DNA from: Prolixibacteraceae bacterium
GTDB lineage: Bacteria > Bacteroidota > Bacteroidia > Bacteroidales > Prolixibacteraceae
Reading direction: 5' to 3'
Length of the DNA: 64,000 nt
Assembly: GCA_023229575.1 (NCBI GenBank)
Contig: JALNYZ010000018.1
Coordinates: forward strand, 10,447-74,446
Positions within the stretch are counted from its first letter, which is position 1; each line of letters opens with the position of its first letter. The notes under the pieces are model-generated. The model worked only from the letters and a program-made list of their open reading frames with translations. It ran no database searches and was not told the DNA's origin. Positions 63,741 through 64,000 of the stretch are shown here, piece by piece. The position numbers and the translations under genes were made by a program.

Positions 63741-63758
63741 CCATTTGGCCATTAAAAA
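63741..63758 (+). repeat. 18-base leader sequence shared with the cysE leader (copy 2)
   Basis: CCATTTGGCCATTAAAAA, identical to 15303-15320, here 15 bases before ATG 63774. Confidence 0.6.
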
Positions 63759-63773
63759 ACAAAATATAAACAA

Positions 63774-64000
63774 ATGAAAATGAAAACTGCCCTTATAATT
63801 ACTTGTTCAATTCTGTTGATGGGTTTTGTTAAAAAAACGGGATCAGACTACACCAGAAAAATTGACGACAATATTCGCACAGAGCAAATTAAAGAGATGA
63901 AATTCGGTATGTTTATCTGTTGGAGTTTCAGCACATTTTCAGGACGGGAGTGGACACCAACAAAAGATAAAGATGCTACCTTTTTCAAGGCCACCGGGTG
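63774..64000 (+). CDS. Alpha-L-fucosidase, GH29 family (N-terminal part, cut by window edge)
   Basis: 75 codons are visible. Signal peptide MKMKTALIITCSILLMGFV, then KIDDNIRTEQIKEMKFGMFI followed by CWSFSTFSGREWTP. The phrase FGMFI-x-W-x(5-7)-G-x-EW is the N-terminal barrel strand of GH29 alpha-L-fucosidases, here of the form with Cys in place of the usual His (FICWS against FIHWG). The catalytic Asp lies beyond the window. It continues the locus 91 bases after the GH36 gene. Confidence 0.8.
   Translation, partial: MKMKTALIITCSILLMGFVKKTGSDYTRKIDDNIRTEQIKEMKFGMFICWSFSTFSGREWTPTKDKDATFFKATG

Overview
The window looks like a chromosomal segment of a Bacteroidota bacterium, probably a Bacteroidales/Marinilabiliales-type organism. 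Four things in the sequence point there: promoters of the Bacteroidota form TTTG/TTG-N19-20-TAnnTTTG, tandem SusC/SusD pairs, family-specific proteins (DUF3822, DUF5686, LolA-like after FtsK) and AT-rich spacers with few Shine-Dalgarno sites. It is not a phage, plasmid or integrative element: I see no integrase other than a XerD-type recombinase, no transposase and no CRISPR array.

Layout. 1-17.5 kb is mostly housekeeping: the 5' part of rfbD, an unknown membrane protein, a CYTH protein, rpsA with a long acidic N-terminal extension, a STAS protein, RNase Z, a RecD-like helicase, DUF3822-rsmD, two identical tRNA-Asp genes, a LytTR membrane regulator, a nitronate monooxygenase-like enzyme, an S41 protease, pnuC with a NadR-type kinase, serine acetyltransferase and a THUMP RNA methyltransferase. 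17.5-23 kb is an accessory-looking signalling locus: an exported TPR-CHAT protease translationally coupled to an ECF sigma factor, a divergent 34-residue double-glycine-leader peptide gene, and a membrane protein with three anti-sigma-like repeats and a TPR-like tail. 23-26.2 kb holds a phosphodiester glycosidase/outer-membrane protein pair and a decayed cutC. 26.3-45.6 kb returns to metabolism: a phosphatase-fold protein whose catalytic residues look lost, an EamA transporter, a DUF5686 protein, nagB, a thymidylate-synthase-fold/carbamate kinase/ornithine carbamoyltransferase cluster, ftsK and a lolA-like gene, pyk, aroQ, xerD, an aminotransferase and GTP-dependent PEP carboxykinase.

45.75-64 kb is a polysaccharide utilisation locus read in one direction: a promoter flanked by two related palindromic operators, two tandem SusC/SusD pairs, a beta-helix glycosidase resembling GH141, a lone FtsX/MacB-type ABC permease, a GH36/raffinose-synthase-type alpha-galactosidase and the start of a GH29-type alpha-L-fucosidase. 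The enzymes suggest a glycan carrying terminal fucose and alpha-galactose. No regulator for it lies in the window, so its transcription factor must be encoded elsewhere or beyond 64 kb.

Best candidate for an undescribed system: the TPR-CHAT protease / ECF sigma / GG-leader peptide / anti-sigma-like locus at 17.5-22.9 kb. All family calls were made by eye from motifs; no database search or structure prediction was run.
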